Assembly: GCA_021828445.1 (NCBI GenBank)
Contig: JAJZJD010000049.1
Coordinates: forward strand, 1-7,480
Length of the DNA: 7,480 nt
Direction: 5' to 3'
From: a bacterium
GTDB taxonomy: Bacteria > SZUA-79 > Acidulodesulfobacterales > Acidulodesulfobacteraceae
Of this stretch, positions 6,452-7,480 are shown piece by piece. The position numbers and the translations under genes are program-made. Under the pieces are notes generated by a model. The model saw nothing but the letters and a program-made list of their open reading frames with translations. It searched no databases and had not been told where the DNA came from. The number at the start of each line of letters is the position of its first letter. The first letter of the stretch is position 1.

Positions 6452-7480
6452 ATGCTAAATTTTAATATTGATTTTTTTAGATATATTACGTTCAGGTCGT
6501 CCTATGCAATAATTTTATCTTTGATATTATCTATCGCATTCGGGAAGATATTTATCAAAATATTAAAAAAAATGAAAATAGGTCAGGTCGTAAGAGAAGA
6601 CGGTCCTAAATCTCATATAAACGAGAAGAAAGATATTCCTACTATGGGAGGACTTCTGATATTATTCAGCGTCGTAATCCCTGTGTTATTGCTTACGAGG
6701 CTTTATAATTTTTACCTTTATATGGGCATATTAACCCTTTTAGGTTTCGGGCTTATCGGCTTTATCGACGATTTTTTAAAAGTCAGAGGACATTCTTCTA
6801 AGGGATTAAGAGGCAAATACAAATTTGCCGTCCAGAGCTTAATCGCCCTTTTTGTTTCCGCAGTATTATATTTTCACGATAAATCTTTAGGCTTAGTGGT
6901 TATTCCGTTTGTCAAGGATTATTATCTGAATCTCGGTCCATATTTTATAATTTTTGCCGCATTTATAATAATCGGTTCTTCTAATGCCGTTAATTTAACA
7001 GACGGACTCGACGGACTTGCGATAGGGGTTTTTGCCGTTTCTATAGCCGGATATCTTGTATTCTCCTATGCCGCTTCCAATTATAAATTCGCAAATTATC
7101 TATCCATACCTTATATGAAAAATATAGGCGAAGTAGTTATTTTATGCGCTTCGCTGTTCGGGGCTTCAATCGGCTTCCTGTGGTTTAATTCTTATCCCGC
7201 ATCGGTTTTTATGGGAGATACCGGTTCGATATCTCTGGGGGCTATCCTTGGATATGTAGCAATAGTTTCACAGCAGGAAATACTGCTTGTCATAATAGGA
7301 TTCGTATTCGTGATAGAGGCATTAAGCGTCATATTTCAAGTGGGTTCTTATAAACTGCGGAAAAAAAGAATATTTAAAATGGCGCCGATTCACCATCATT
7401 TTGAAATCGAAGGCGTGCCGGAGTCTAAGATAGTAATAAGACTGTGGATTATTTCATTGATATTGACGATATTCGCTCTT
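6452..7480 (+). CDS. mraY: Phospho-MurNAc-pentapeptide translocase MraY (3' end cut by window)
   Basis: MraY is the polytopic inner-membrane enzyme that moves phospho-MurNAc-pentapeptide from UDP to undecaprenyl phosphate, forming lipid I. The frame is open from the ATG for 343 codons to the last base with no stop; the family is about 355-360 residues, so about a dozen are missing. Motifs: ITFR (12-15), IGQVVREDGPKSH (43-55), PTMGG (63-67), GFIDDFLK (103-110, with the catalytic-site Asp106 and Asp107), SSKGLRGKYK (115-124), NAVNLTDGLDGLA (178-190), VFMGDTGS (252-259, Asp256 the third conserved acidic residue) and the HHH loop MAPIHHHFE (310-318). About ten hydrophobic segments are visible (for example 16-36, 66-84, 226-246, 277-297). 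It lies 8 bases after the murF stop; the best purine run, GAGAGG at 6431-6436, is 15 bases from the ATG, too far for a normal Shine-Dalgarno. WIISLILTIFAL at the edge is the start of the conserved last helix. Confidence 0.97.
   Translation, partial: MLNFNIDFFRYITFRSSYAIILSLILSIAFGKIFIKILKKMKIGQVVREDGPKSHINEKKDIPTMGGLLILFSVVIPVLLLTRLYNFYLYMGILTLLGFGLIGFIDDFLKVRGHSSKGLRGKYKFAVQSLIALFVSAVLYFHDKSLGLVVIPFVKDYYLNLGPYFIIFAAFIIIGSSNAVNLTDGLDGLAIGVFAVSIAGYLVFSYAASNYKFANYLSIPYMKNIGEVVILCASLFGASIGFLWFNSYPASVFMGDTGSISLGAILGYVAIVSQQEILLVIIGFVFVIEALSVIFQVGSYKLRKKRIFKMAPIHHHFEIEGVPESKIVIRLWIISLILTIFAL

Overview
The window is an ordinary but well-preserved stretch of the division and cell wall (dcw) cluster. 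All genes are on the + strand: mraZ (3' end only), rsmH, ftsL, ftsI with a PASTA domain, murE, murF, and mraY (cut off by the window edge). It looks like a low-GC, peptidoglycan-making bacterium: the codons lean heavily on AAA, ATA, AGA and TTA. The MurE motif DNPR points to meso-diaminopimelate in the stem peptide. The gene order (murE-murF-mraY after ftsI) is the usual Gram-negative one. A single PASTA domain on a class B PBP is known from deltaproteobacterial-type FtsI as well as clostridial SpoVD. I therefore lean towards an AT-rich Deltaproteobacteria-like lineage, but this is inference and no taxon can be fixed from the sequence alone.

Layout. Bases 1-144 hold the end of mraZ, the cluster's transcriptional regulator. 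Bases 146/182-1129 hold rsmH (16S rRNA methyltransferase), with an ambiguous start. ftsL (1122-1388) overlaps rsmH by 8 bases, and ftsI (1381-3396) overlaps ftsL by 8 bases. murE (3403-4959), murF (4965-6443) and mraY (6452-7480, no stop reached) follow with gaps of 6, 5 and 8 bases. No stretch over 40 bases lacks a gene. There is no visible terminator, tRNA, rRNA, CRISPR array or mobile element, so the block reads as one transcript whose promoter lies upstream of the window.

How the genes work together. MurE and MurF finish the cytoplasmic UDP-MurNAc-pentapeptide, and MraY transfers it to undecaprenyl phosphate to make lipid I. After later steps, FtsI crosslinks the exported precursor at the septum, where FtsL is part of the divisome scaffold that activates it. 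MraZ controls the operon, and RsmH methylates 16S rRNA.

I found no undescribed system. The points worth a second look are small: a GC-rich, Ala/Gly-rich insertion and a changed HSLEDR motif in RsmH, an altered N-terminal motif in FtsI, two matching 8-base start/stop overlaps, and murE and murF starts without a Shine-Dalgarno sequence.
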